DNA from: Panagrolaimus kolymaensis
Taxonomy: Eukaryota > Nematoda > Chromadorea > Rhabditida > Panagrolaimidae
Direction: 5' to 3'
Assembly (NCBI GenBank): GCA_028622995.1
Contig: JAJQJQ010000029.1
Span: 1,054,001-1,118,000 of the forward strand
Length of the DNA stretch: 64,000 bases
Numbering within the stretch: the stretch's first letter is position 1; the number at the start of each line of letters is the position of its first letter. The notes under the pieces were generated by a model, which saw only the letters and a list, made by a program, of their open reading frames with translations, was not told the DNA's origin and searched no databases. Made by a program: the position numbers and the translations under genes. Below are positions 46,646 to 58,249 of this stretch, one piece after another.

Positions 46646-48278
46646 TGAGGATAAATTTAAAAAAATAAAAATGATTTAAATTTGGGTTGAAGAGTCTTGA
46701 GTTTGAAAAATAAAGAATAATAATAATACGTTTCGACACGGAAGAAAAAAAGGTTTTGAATTCTCGAAAATGAAACTACCTAAAAAATTAATAAAAAAAA
46801 TTTCTTTTTAAAATAAAATTTATAACAATCCAACACGAAGAAAATTAAAAAGTCTTATGGACGTTTTAAAAAGAAATCTAAAAGTTTTTTTTCACTCTCG
46901 GCACAAATGTAAATAAAAATAGATTTCAAAAATTTAGGAAGAAAAGCTAACTTTTAAATTAACAAACAAAAAATAAAGAAAATTGAAACAAATTTTTCTT
47001 TTCATTTTTATCGATATGCTTTTTTTATTTCCTTTTCAAGGTTAATTAATTAACTACTTAGTAAAGTAAACGTTTTGATAACCCAAACTCGCACAACCAA
47101 TCAAAAACTCTTCTTTTATTTGAAAATAATCAATCAAGTTTTTTTTATCAAAACAAATGATTTTTTTATTGCTTGCCAAAATCATAAATTTCTTTTTTGG
47201 TTGAGAGCAAAATAAAGAAATTTGCGCTAGTCCAAAACCAAAACCAACTATAAAAAAAAGAAGTTTATTTTAGTCGAAGGTATTTTTTTTAAGTTAGGTT
47301 TTAATAATATTTATATGTATGGGTGTTTGGTATTTCTGAGCATTTTATTTTTTTGACTTGAGCTCATTATTATTTTAAATAAACAGGTTTCTTTCCTTTC
47401 TTCCAAAAAAATTTTTTTTTATTCTTTCTTTTCCTTCTGAGATCATTCATTGTTCAAAAAAATGGAAGATGGGAGAAAAAAATAAATCATGAACTTTCTT
47501 TCTCAATTTTTTGGTTTTAATTTTTTGAAGAAAGCACAATACTCAAAAAAAACAGAGTCAATCACTTATTTTTTATTATCGGAAGTCTTAAGACGATTAA
47601 CTAACTGTAAAGTAAAAAAATTTATTTTCAACGTCAAAAAATATAAGTTTTTTATTATTATTTTGCGTCTTCTTTGATTCTTTGAAATGAATAAAAAATT
47701 GAGAAAATTTGCGATTCCAGTCAGAGTATAATGAGATTATATTGAATCAGAAAAACTCATGCTGTGTAAAAAAATAGAAATTTGAGATGAGATTGAGATG
47801 TTTTTATTTTCGTCGAAAAAAAAAATGAACTTAAAAAATTATTTTAGAATTCGAACTTCGAAGATCAAGGATGAATGAAAAAATATTTGTTAAAAAATAC
47901 GATTGGAACGTATATTTTTTTCTTTACTCTTACGGAATTGCATCTCGCGACAAAAAGAAAAAAATATATTAGTGAATGAACTCCCGAAAGTTTTAATTAC
48001 AAAAAAAGTTTATTTAAACAGAAAATTACAATAATACATATAATATTCATCCCTGCCATGAAAAGTTTTTAAAGTAAAAATAAGCACACAGAAAAAAAAT
48101 AATACAAAAAAATGAATTATTAAAGAAAGCTTAAAAAAATATATGTAATGTCTTAATATTTTGTTATATATGTTCCTGCCGAGAAAAAATTAAAAATAGC
48201 CTAAAAATAAAAATGGAAAGAAAAGAAAGATTTTATCCTGAAGTTTTGAATCAAAAGTTTGCACCCATCATTTCAAAT
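46646..48278. other. 1.6-kb spacer, no gene seen
   Basis: Upstream of the K2P gene and downstream of the F-box-like gene. AT-rich with long A and T runs; no spliced or conserved frame found. Confidence 0.6.
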
Positions 48279-49291
48279 TCAGGCACGATCAATAAAAACA
48301 TTCCTAATTTTTTGTTCTGCAAGAACACTTTGAAATTTCCAAACATAATCATGCTTCTTAATTCTGGGGCCAAGAAATAAACTTTCTTTTAAAATAAAAT
48401 AGCTTGATAAGTTTTTCTAAAATTAAAAATTTTATGTTTATTTTTTCTTAAAATAAAATTGTGTTTAAAAATGCATACTTTGGCGAAAATGCAAAAATCT
48501 TCAGCATCAAAATATTCTGGAATTCCATTTAGATATAAAACACATTACGATGGAGAAAAATTTCAGATAATTTTTTTGAGGTTTCTGGAGTAATAGTAGC
48601 TCCAATTTTTTCATCAAAACTAAAAAAAACTTTATAAAAAAAGCGCCCAAAACAATTTTATTTTTCAAAGTTTTTTTAAAATTATGCAAATTTTCATTGT
48701 TACTTTTTTTCAAGAAAAATCATAAACAAATTTTTTTTTAGGAAATTTAGAAACTCACTATTCAATATAAATTGCATTAGGCAATTTTTCAATAATATTT
48801 TCAAATGGAACAATTGCAATTGAGCCATCGCATTTTTTAGTGATAATACAATCATGAAAAATGAATTCCTTTAATTTGTTTCCGCCAACCAAAAAAATAA
48901 ATTCGCTGTAACTAATTTCTTGATCGCTCAAACATAAACTTTTTAATTGACAAAAAGCAATTTTTTCAAGCAAATTAGAAGTAAATTTTTTGTTATTATT
49001 TAATGAATAACGAAAAATTTTAAATGTTTCATAAATAAATAATTTTTCTTCTTCTTTAACACAGCTCAAATTTTTTTTGAGTCCATTAATTAAAGTTAAC
49101 TCAATATTTGATTGAGTTGAAAATCGATTAAGATTTTGAACAAAAATAATTTTTTTTTGTTGTTTGAAATAAAAATAATATTTGCATGATTGAATTAATT
49201 TTTGAGAAGCAAGCGATGAAGAAGTATTTGAAATGTAAGATATGAATTTTGGTGGAAGTGAAAAATGTTGGGTAAATGTTTGAGGTAGCAT
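48279..49291 (-). pseudogene. F-box-like + domain A gene with frameshift
   Basis: Minus-strand exons 49291-48759, 48619-48479, 48416-48279. It opens MLPQTFTQHFSLPPKFISYI, then KLIQSCKYYF, the F-box-like start. The first exon ends IIEKLPNAIYIE with the family TA/GTGAGT split codon. Exon 2 aligns with 53377-53230 (ATITPETSKKLSEI; then NGIPEYFDAEDFCIFAK) but needs a one-base shift near 48545. Exon 3 (FQSVLAEQKIRNVFI) matches the last exon of the neighbour. The ATG at 49291 was chosen over a GTG five codons earlier because it aligns with the paralogues. Young pseudogene or assembly error. Confidence 0.65.
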
Positions 49292-50581
49292 TTTTAAAAG
49301 CGGCACAGAGTTGTTTGTTTATGAAAATTAATAGTTTTGAGGTCAAGATATCGACCAAATTTGATTAGAAATCTGAAAAATCGTGGAAAAAATTAATGAC
49401 GCTCGAATAGTGGAACTCGAGTATTTTTTCAAGAGGCAAAGAAATTGGAAAAAAAAGTAAGCAAGCAAAGTATTTGTCGGCAAAAAGCATAATAATTCAA
49501 GGCAAAGCACCGGGATAAATCAAAGTAAAATAAAAACGTTTTTTGGCGTTATTTTTTTGCGAAAATGGAGTTTATCGGAAGTCGAGGATCTTCCTTATTA
49601 TTATTTTATTATTTTGCCTCGATTTATCCTTCCTTCATTTTTTTGCCGTGAAACACTTGATAGCACTGTGCTTGCTTTTATTTTTTTAATCATGCCGCCG
49701 GTTTTTTTTAATTTGCTTCTTTGCCTTGAATTACCCTCGCCAAGATAGATTATTCAACCAAATATAAAAAAAAAAAAAGAACGAATAGAAAAATTATAAA
49801 ACATATTTTAATGATTTCAATATTTAAGTTTTCTTCTTTAAAACAAAAAACCCTAAAAAGACACAATTTTTTTAGACAAAACAAAAAAAATCAAGGATAA
49901 TGAAACTCTTTTATACTGTCGTGCGCAGATTTATGAAGAGAAAAAAATAAAGGTTTACAATCATTTCAAGCAAAAAAGAAAAGCCAAAAAAAGAAAGTAA
50001 TAAATGTCATATGTAAAAAGCAAAACCAAAACAAAACAAAAAAGTTTTGAAAAAAATTTGCCAAAAGGTGATAGATAAATTTTTTGTTATTAAAAAAGAA
50101 ACATATTTTTCGACCAAAAAAAGCCAAAACAAAAGTGTGCGAAAAAAAGAAGTGTTAATAATGAAAACGTAGAAAAAATCATTCACATAAGAGTTATTTT
50201 CAGATGCTTCGATATATTTATAATGCGTTTATCCTTCCTTATGGCGCGCTGGGATAAAAGGTTTTAGTCATTTCACGCATAAAAAAAGTTGAATAGCGCT
50301 ATGCCAAATTTTGTTACTTTCAACAAAAAAATGCAATAACATGTTCATTGAAAAATATTCAAGCTTCTTTTTTTCAACGATTGATTTTAGTTAATTGGAT
50401 TTGATTGAATTTTTCTTTTGATTATCTCGCAAAATACATACTACACATATTGTAATATTTTCGTTGAAATTTTTCAAAGTTGTAATCAAAGATAGTTGTT
50501 ACAGTTAAAAAAGAATTTATTCAAAAGACAAAGAAATAAAGTTTATTACGAGATAAATATAATTTATGAAATGAATTATTA
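49292..50581. other. 1.3-kb spacer, no gene seen
   Basis: AT-rich with A runs; an open frame at 49557-49748 is unsupported. Confidence 0.6.
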
Positions 50582-52289
50582 CTATTTAAATGTGAGCTTC
50601 TTAAGAGATGGACAAGAATCAAGCATTCGATTTTTGAGAGCCATAAGGTGCCAGTTTCTTAACAGAGAAAATGATGAACGAAATGAAAGAGTAAATTCAG
50701 CGTTTGGATGTTTCTGAAATAGTGGCTATAAATTTTATCCAAGAAAAAAGAAAAGTTATTACTTTCATAAAATCAAGAAAACCATCAGCATCAAATTCTT
50801 CATAAACGATGTTGCACAATTGAAATATTTTGAGGTTATTAAAACATGAAAGGAAGACAAGATTTTTTGATGTTTCTTTGCTAATACTGAAGAATTTGTC
50901 TTTATCAACCACATCACTAAAAACGTATAGTTAAATATAAGATTGTTCGTCTTTAAAAAAACATACTATCTAAACTTTTCAATGTTTGGCAGCTTTTCCA
51001 TAATATCTTCCAATTGAATTAATGAGCTGTCATCTAAATCAATGATCAAGATATCCGAGAAATAAAGATTCTTAATTCTTCCAGATGCAACCATCTTTTC
51101 AAAAACACACCAACCGAGATTTTTGCCATGTAAAAATAGATCAGTGATATTACAAACAGGCACATTATGGAGCAAACCACCAAACGCTATAGCATCATTC
51201 TTAACAAAATCAGCATTACCTTCAAATGGATCAGAATCAAAGTATGTAAGAACACCATAAAGGATCAATTTTTTGCTAGATTTGACATTATTTAGAAACA
51301 AATTGCCATCTTCATCACATAGAACTTTGATTGGTCTTTCATTTCCATTCAACGTCGAATAACCATGCCATGAAGCTCCTTGACGAAGTTTGACAAGTTT
51401 TTTTATAACCAGAGGTTCTTCGTTTTCAATGTGATCAATATCATTGTTGTTTACGACACTTTTAATTGCTTCAGGAAGAGGAGCCTTATCAACATTGTTA
51501 CCCTAAAATGACGCTGTCAAAACCAAGAAAAAAGAGGAAAAAATTACAGTAATAAAAAGGTTTTTATTAATAGCTTGTAAATCAACGATGCGTTGTTCCA
51601 TTTCAACGATTTTAGCTTCGAATGCTTTCTTTTCTTCGTCTTTCTTCAATTCCAATGCAGAAATAGCAGATTCTAAAAACTTTGTTACATCTTCGAAACA
51701 TTCACGATCAGCTGCATGGTTCTTTTCCATATTAGAAATCTGCAAAAACAACAAAAAAATAAAGAAAACATTCAACTTTTGTAATAAATCATCAATTAAG
51801 TAACTCACAACTTCCAACAAATCATCAATTACTTGCTTCATATGACTTTTCTCTGCATCCTCTTCATCGCCGCCTTTGAGTTCTTGATTTTGAGAAGTTT
51901 CAAACATTTGGATTTCCCTGAGTTTTTGCTGATGCAAAGTTTCGTTTTCAAATTGAGCGACTTCATTTCGTAGTTTTTGAATATCATTTTGAAGCATGTG
52001 TTGAAGTTCATAGTTCTTAGATTCCAAAATTGCTATCTAAAACATTGGGATTAATAGCTATGGATTAAACAGAAAAAAAACTTACAGCTTTGAGGTTTTT
52101 ATTATGAGAGGATTTCCAAAAGGCTACTTCATGTTTCAAAAGTTGAATTTCTTGAGATTCTTCAGATAATGGTTGTAAAATTGAAGAAAGAACATTTTCA
52201 TTTTCATGAGCAAGAGCAGTAATAGGCGATGATGATGTTGATGCTAATTCATGCATTTGGATACCAAAACTTTGATTTAAGCTTTCCAT
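50582..52289 (-). CDS. coiled-coil + domain A protein, minus-strand member
   Basis: Six exons: 52289-52086, 52036-51809, 51739-51548, 51502-50967, 50916-50763, 50713-50582 (481 aa). Residues about 30-210 are coiled coil (HEVAFWKSS, NMEKNHAADRECF, EAKIVEMEQRIVDLQAINK). Domain A follows (LLHNVPVCNITDLFLHGKNL, DIMEKLPNIEKFRY, FDADGFLDFMK) and the last exon is again 132 nt. The start follows TTTTCAG by 17 nt. The second intron (51808-51740) is 69 nt and has no in-frame stop, so an isoform retaining it would add 23 hydrophobic residues. Complete, unlike its paralogue at 42875-44168. Confidence 0.82.
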
Positions 52290-53054
52290 GATTTGTAAGA
52301 ATTTCCTGAAAATTTTGAAATAAATTTGAAGAGCAGCGGCAGCAATCACAGACGAAAGAAAGAAGAAATGGTTGAAAATGATCGTTCGCAATTCAACAAA
52401 GAGAAAAAAAATGAATGGAAGGAAAATAAAAATTTGCATAATCAAGTCAACTTTTCTTTTTTTTGTTAGCCTGCCCATTTACTGAAAAATAAAACTTCGA
52501 AATGTGGTTGGGCAGATTCAATGCTTTTAGTTTGTTTGAATGTAGCTTCTTTTTATTCAAATTCAAAGAAATCAAAAAATGAATAGAAAGTTTGAGAGGA
52601 AAAAATACTATTCAACATTAAATTTATACAATAACAAAAAATTGTATTTTTTAGATTATATTTTTGCGGTTATCTTTCTTTCTTTGGATATCCTTTTTTT
52701 TCCAAAGCAAGAAGCAAGAATGGCCATTTTTTTTAATCACCAAAAAACACCACCTTTATTTTTTTTGTTACCGTAAATGGAATGGCCATTTTCATCCACA
52801 ACAACAACAACTCAATGGTTAAAAAAAGTTAAAAATGTGTGAAGTTGCTTTTGTTTTCTGTAATTTTGCAGCTGGAATCTAATTGATTTGTCTAAGCTGT
52901 TGTTGTTGTTAATCTTTTGGAGACGACTATCTTCTGGAAAGCTAAGGGTTATACATAATACATACGATTGATGAGAAAAATATATGGAACATTTTTTATT
53001 GTTGATCCTTAATTAATAAAATTTATTAAAGCATACAAATAAGAAGGAATTTTT
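52290..53054. other. spacer, no gene seen
   Basis: AT-rich sequence between two minus-strand family members. Confidence 0.6.
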
Positions 53055-53968
53055 TTAGTAAATTGAAACGTTTGTAACTTTTTGTTTAGCCAAAATATCT
53101 CGAAATTGGTTAACTTTTGTTAGGCTTGAATGTCCTCCTCGCTCAAGATCAAATAGGCATCTTTCATAGTTCTAAAAAATTAATATTCTATGAAAAAAAA
53201 TTCTAATAGTTTTTGTTAAAAAAAATTACTTTAGCAAAAATGCAAAATAATCTTGCATCAAAATATTCGGGTATTCCAGAAATGAAAAAGTTGCAACCAT
53301 TGGATATAAAATTTTGAAGTTCGGATAGATTTTTGGAGGTTTCTGGAGTTATCGTGGTTCCAAGTTTATTTTCAATGCTAAAAAAGTTTAAATGGAAAAA
53401 TATTTATTTCTTTATTTTTTTGGACCATAAAAAACTAAAATATAACTCACTATTCAATTATTTCAGCATTCACTAATTTTTCAATAACTTTTTCAAATGG
53501 CAAAATTGAACCATCCTCATTTTTTCTAACAATTGTATCAACAAAAGTAAAATGTCTAATAACATTTTCGCGAGTCAATAAAATAAAATCCTTATAACTT
53601 AATTCTTGGTTTCCAAGAGATAATCTTGAAACATGGCAATAAATAATATTTTTGTCTAATAAATTTGATATAAATTTTTTGTTTGATTCTCTGTGAATAT
53701 TTATGTTTCCACAAATACATAATTTTTTATTTTCCATAAAATTCATTTTTACGTTTTCGCCATTGGGCAAAATCAGAGATGGATAACCTGCTGAATCACC
53801 GACGCTTTGAACAATAACGAGAAATGGGAGTTGTTTTAAAAGAAAATATTTGCATGATTTAATTAATTTTTGAGAAATATTTAAAAATAAGGATGGGTGT
53901 TTGGAAAGGTAATAAACAATATTTTCCGGAACCGTAAAATTTTGTTGAATTGTCGCTGGATGAAACAT
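53055..53968 (-). CDS. F-box-like + domain A protein (intact)
   Basis: Three exons: 53968-53451, 53377-53230, 53171-53055 (260 aa). It opens with MFHPATIQQNFTVP, then ENIVYYLSKHPS and SQKLIKSCKYF, the F-box-like start of expanded clade IV nematode families. A central region (CHVSRLSLGNQELSYKDF, VIEKLVNAEIIE) is the domain A equivalent, and the tail includes GIPEYFDARLFCIF. All junctions keep frame. It is the intact reference for the copies at 48279-49291 and 12941-17974. Likely an SCF adaptor by analogy; substrate unknown. Confidence 0.75.
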
Positions 53969-54875
53969 GATTTTTAAGAAGAAGATAAATCAATTTACAA
54001 AGAAATTTTATGGACACAACAAGCTTTCGATGATTAACATTCGATCAATGAAAAAAAAATCAAACCAAATAGTCAAAGAACAAAAAAAGTGGGCAAGTGC
54101 CATTTTTTTGACATCTTTTTTATTTGCGTGTCAAAGATTGAGAAAATAAATCAATTTGCGGCATAAAAATTCCTTCTAAGTCGTCATAAGATCATTATGC
54201 TGCGAAATGAAGAAGAAAACTATAATAGCAAAAATGGTTATTTTTTCAAAATAAAACATAAAAAAATCAGTTTGCTTTTTTTCCTCGATTTTAAAAGCAG
54301 TGTTTCAGCAAAAAAAGGATTGTCTGACTTTCTTTCTTTTTGGTTTTTTCTTTTCGAAGACCTTGAAATAATGGTTTTTCAAATCAGAAATTTGTTTGTA
54401 AAAAACAACACCAACAAAGACAAAGAAAAAAAACCAACAATAAAAAACACGCATTTTTTTCTATTTTTAGGTGAAAACTTTTATTAACAACAAAAAAGCT
54501 GATGAATTATTAATTTTTTTTGTATCTACAAAAATAAAACGTTGCAGAATTTTATTATAAATTAAAAAGTGGAGGCGAAATAGGAAAAACGAACGAACCA
54601 ACGGAAGTTCAATAATTTAATCCAACAAATTTTTGTAAGTTTAATTTTTTTCCTCAATTTTTTTTTGTTGTTGAACCACGCTTCCACCTTTATTTATCAA
54701 AAAATGTTCACACCTTTTTTTAAATGGCTTCTCCTCCTCGCCTTCTTCTTCATTTACACCACCGCTCGCTCATTCTGACTGTGCTTGCTTCTAACTTCCA
54801 CAAAAAAAAATTTAATATTTCATTTCATAGCAACCAACAACGACTGAAGAAAAAAAATAAAGTTTATTAAAAGAC
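53969..54875. other. divergent intergenic region
   Basis: Lies between the 5' ends of the F-box-like gene (minus) and the fucosyltransferase (plus), so both promoters should be here. AT-rich; no gene or clear motif found. Confidence 0.55.
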
Positions 54876-56438
54876 ATGAATCAAATTTTATTATATTTCT
54901 TATATTTTTTAGTTTTTTATGGTTTATTATGTTTATTTTTAACAATTTTTTATGATAAAATTAAAATTAAAGAATTTAAAATAAAGAATATTTTTAAATT
55001 AAAATCTTCAACTTACACGACGACCGCAGATTTCCCAGATTTTCAATATCCAATTATTCTGGAATGGAATGGATTTTCATGGAAAAAATCTTTCGAATCG
55101 GAAAACCCCAAATGTCCCAAAAAATGTATTTTTACATCTAATAAAAATTTTGCAATTAATGCAACAATAATAACTTTTCATATGGGAGATCGTTTATTGC
55201 GAAACCTACCTCCAAAAAGTTTAATAAATTTTAAAAGATTAAATATTTTTATTAATTTTGAACCTCCACCTCATAGAAAATTTTATTTAAAAGTTCCAAA
55301 AAATTTCTTTAATTTAACTGCCACTTATCGATTGGATAGTGATTTACCGATGCCATATGATTGTTTGAAAGAATTAGATAATGAAAATGATGAAGATAAA
55401 TGGAATCAAAATGAGGTAATAAAAATATAGGTTTTTAATTTAAAAAATGTCACCAAACATTACCATTCGATACTTAATTTTTATTTGTATGTCTTTGGCT
55501 TTGATGGAAAAAATTTACTTTTTTTTCTGAATTTTTTCAAAGCTTAATAATCCAAATTTCTAAGGTTTTAAAATTCTATTTTATTATTATTTTTTTAAAC
55601 AAATTCATGGAAGTTTGCTAAACATAGCATTTTTTATAACTAAAAGATTCGAGATCAGAATATATAAATTTATTGCAGAAAAGCTTTAAATTTAAACCCA
55701 AATTTTTTGCTTTTTTTTAGGTCGAAAGTGCAATAAACTCCAAGACCAAATCAATTTTATATTTTGTAAGTCATTGTTCAACGGATTCAAAACGTGAAAT
55801 ATTTGTAAATATTCTACAAAAATACATTAATATTACCCAATATGGTGGATGCAATAAAAACAAATGTCCAAAAAATAATGATTGTGAAGCTCAAGAAATT
55901 TGTAAGCAAAGATTTTTTCCACAAAAAATTGTTTTAATTAATTTTTAGCCAGCCATCATTTTATTCTCGCATTTGAAAATTCTGTTTGTTTGGATTATTT
56001 AACCGAAAAATTATTTAGATTTCGAAAATTAATTGTTCCAATAATTTTGGATCGAAATGTTATTCGTGAAAATCATACTAAACTCAATCCTTTTATCATT
56101 GCTGCATCAGATTTTAAATCAGTCAAAGATTTAGGAAATTATTTAGAAAAATTAATGAATGATAAAAACCGATATAAAAAGTAAGTTACCGCCGCTGCTG
56201 GTCAAAATGTCCAAAATTAAAATGTAAAAAAACACACATTTTTTTTAGATACTTTAAATGGACAAAATTATATAAAAAATCTCGTTCATGCTTTTTATTA
56301 AATGATATCGCTTGCAAATTATGTGATATTGCATGGAAAGTTAAAAAAGAAGGATATCAAAAAACCATTCCTGATATACATAAATGGTGGGGAAATAATA
56401 ATTGTAAATCAAATTATGGAACAAGTATACCTCCTTAA
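54876..56438 (+). CDS. alpha-1,3-fucosyltransferase (GT10)
   Basis: Four exons: 54876-55415, 55721-55901, 55949-56180, 56249-56438 (380 aa). A Golgi type II membrane enzyme that transfers fucose from GDP-fucose to N-acetylglucosamine-containing glycans. Residues 5-27 are the single membrane anchor (LLYFLYFLVFYGLLCLF). Family motifs in order: FFNLTATYRLDSDLPMPYD (acceptor-side motif), YVNI-type helix region with Cys-rich CNKNKCPKNNDC, and the donor-binding motif AFENSVCLDYLTEKLFR followed by VPIILDRNV and FIIAASDF. The C-terminus has C-x2-C-type CKLCDIAW. Length is normal for nematode members. The motifs are all present, so activity is likely; the acceptor cannot be predicted. AATAAA at 56526. 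Confidence 0.9.
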
Positions 56439-57275
56439 AGTTCTTTGATTTATTTGGAAAAAAGTTGTTTAAAAGTTGTTATAAATATTTGTAATTATTG
56501 TATATTTTTTTTGTGGTCTAATTTAAATAAAATATTAAGATTAAAAAATCATGAGAAAAAAAAACAACCATCGATCAAAGTAATTGAATTTGCTAAAGTT
56601 TCATAAGTTATTGGGTTATTGAAACGAAACCCTTATTTTTTTAAAGCAAAACAAAAAATGATTGCAACGAGATGTTGGAAGGTTTTGATTCATTTGTTTG
56701 CCTCTTTTCTCTCCCGATTGATTTTCATATTTTAGTTAATTGAATTTTAAGTTTATTGCTTCATTAAATTTTAGCTTCGTTTAATTTGTGTTCCTATTCT
56801 CATTGATTTCGCTAAACCTTTTCAATAAATTACTAATTCTGCTTCAGTTGAAAAGATTTTTTTTGTAATTTTAAAGAAAGCATATTTTTTTTCTTGCATA
56901 AATATTGTATAACTAACTCTACCGCTTTTTTTTAATCCTTCTTATTTTAAGGTGGTCACAAAAAAAAACTGGCGACGACGCCTCCGTTCATTTTATTCAA
57001 TAGCATCCATCCTTAAAATAAAATAAAATAAAATAAAAATGCAGACTTTCATAGTTCAAAAAAAAAAAAATAAGCAGCATCAGAAAAAAAAAGCGCGCGT
57101 AAGTCAGCACTTACATTCCCAATCCACCGCGACTCAAACCAGCCAACTGCTTGCTTTGTCGTCCGTTCGTCCGTCGTTGTTGTCTCTTCTTATTCCATTG
57201 TATTTTTTCTTTCAATTGTTTGCTCGGTCGGCTAGCCAGTTAGTTGCTTAGTTAAGAAAAGGAACAGATGGGAAC
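56439..57275. other. spacer, no gene seen
   Basis: AT-rich with a CATCCATC/AATAAAATAAAAT simple stretch near 57000-57035; ends in the left target duplication of the next MITE. Confidence 0.55.
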
Positions 57276-57814
57276 CAGGGATGTCCGAACGTTCGGAGTT
57301 CGGGGTTCGGAAGTTCGGATGTTCGAACCTTTTGCCGAACATTTTTGGATCGGATCGATGTTCGGATTTTACCCCAAACATCCGAACATAATACGAACAT
57401 ATAAATAAGCATAAAATCTTGCCAAAATTGCTTTAAACCCAGCAAAAATCATTATTTTTTTCATAATTTTATTATTTTGGTTGATTTCATCAAATATTTA
57501 TGTTACCATAACTTTTTAAACTTATTTTAAACTAAAATAAAATTTGGAGGTAAGAAACCTTGGTACTCAAGAAAATTTTTTAAAATTAATTTTTCTTCAA
57601 TCCTTTGAAAATTTTGGTAAAATGTCAAGGTTTAGTAATAAAATGGCTTTAATTAAGCCATTTTTAGGCGAAAAAAAGGTTTGAATTTGCTGTTTTTAAA
57701 GGGATTTTAAAAGATGTTCGGATGTTCGGATTAATGTTCGGATTTTTTACGTTTGTCCGAACGTTCGGATGTTCGAAGTTCGGATCGAAGCAAAGGCATG
57801 TTCGGACATCCCTG
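57276..57814. mobile_element. hAT-type MITE, 539 bp
   Basis: Inverted ends CAGGGATGTCCGAAC / GTTCGGACATCCCTG with an exact 8-bp duplication ATGGGAAC at 57268-57275 and 57815-57822. Subterminal parts are arrays of GTTCGGA/TCCGAAC words; the centre is AT-rich. No transposase. It belongs to a different family from 9780-10273 but has the same architecture: CAGG tip, 8-bp duplication and dense subterminal short repeats. Confidence 0.92.
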
Positions 57815-57995
57815 ATGGGAACCAACGCCATTTTTCCCATTTCCACCTATATTTATTTTTTTTCGCGCCAAACTAAAAAAACAGCATTGATGTCTCCCTT
57901 ATTTCTTTAGAGCAGTTTTAAATCTAAAAAAGAAGCTTCTTATTTTTTTTTTGAATTAAATTTATTTTTCTCTGATTTTTTTTTACAGATTTTGT

Positions 57996-58249
57996 ATGCT
58001 CAAAGTTTTTACACGTGTAGCACGCCTACAACAAAATTATTATTATTGCACATTGATCTCATCGTCTGCTTCTTCACCTTCACTTTGTCATTCCCGCGCT
58101 TTTTCTCATTCATTGTTGTTAGTAGTGTTAGTGAATTTTAATATTTGGATCGATCGATATATTTCTTTAATATTTCTTTATTTTATAGACGTAATTCTTC
58201 ATTACTTCTTCAACCCTTTGCAACTAATAAATTTCAAAAATCTTTCATT
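57996..58249 (+). CDS. candidate mitochondrial-type leader exons of topoisomerase II
   Basis: An acceptor TTTTACAG at 57981-57988 is followed by an ATG at 57996. The frame MLKVFTRVARLQQNYYYC ... SHSRAFSHSLL-type sequence has several Arg/Lys and no Asp/Glu. It can splice from GTTAGT at 58118 (or 58127) to the acceptor at 58187-58188, giving a codon that continues RNSSLLLQPFATNKFQKSFI in frame into the MSDSEDS start at 58250. The whole leader of about 60 residues is basic and acid-free, as in mitochondrial presequences. It could instead be 5' UTR. Confidence 0.45.
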
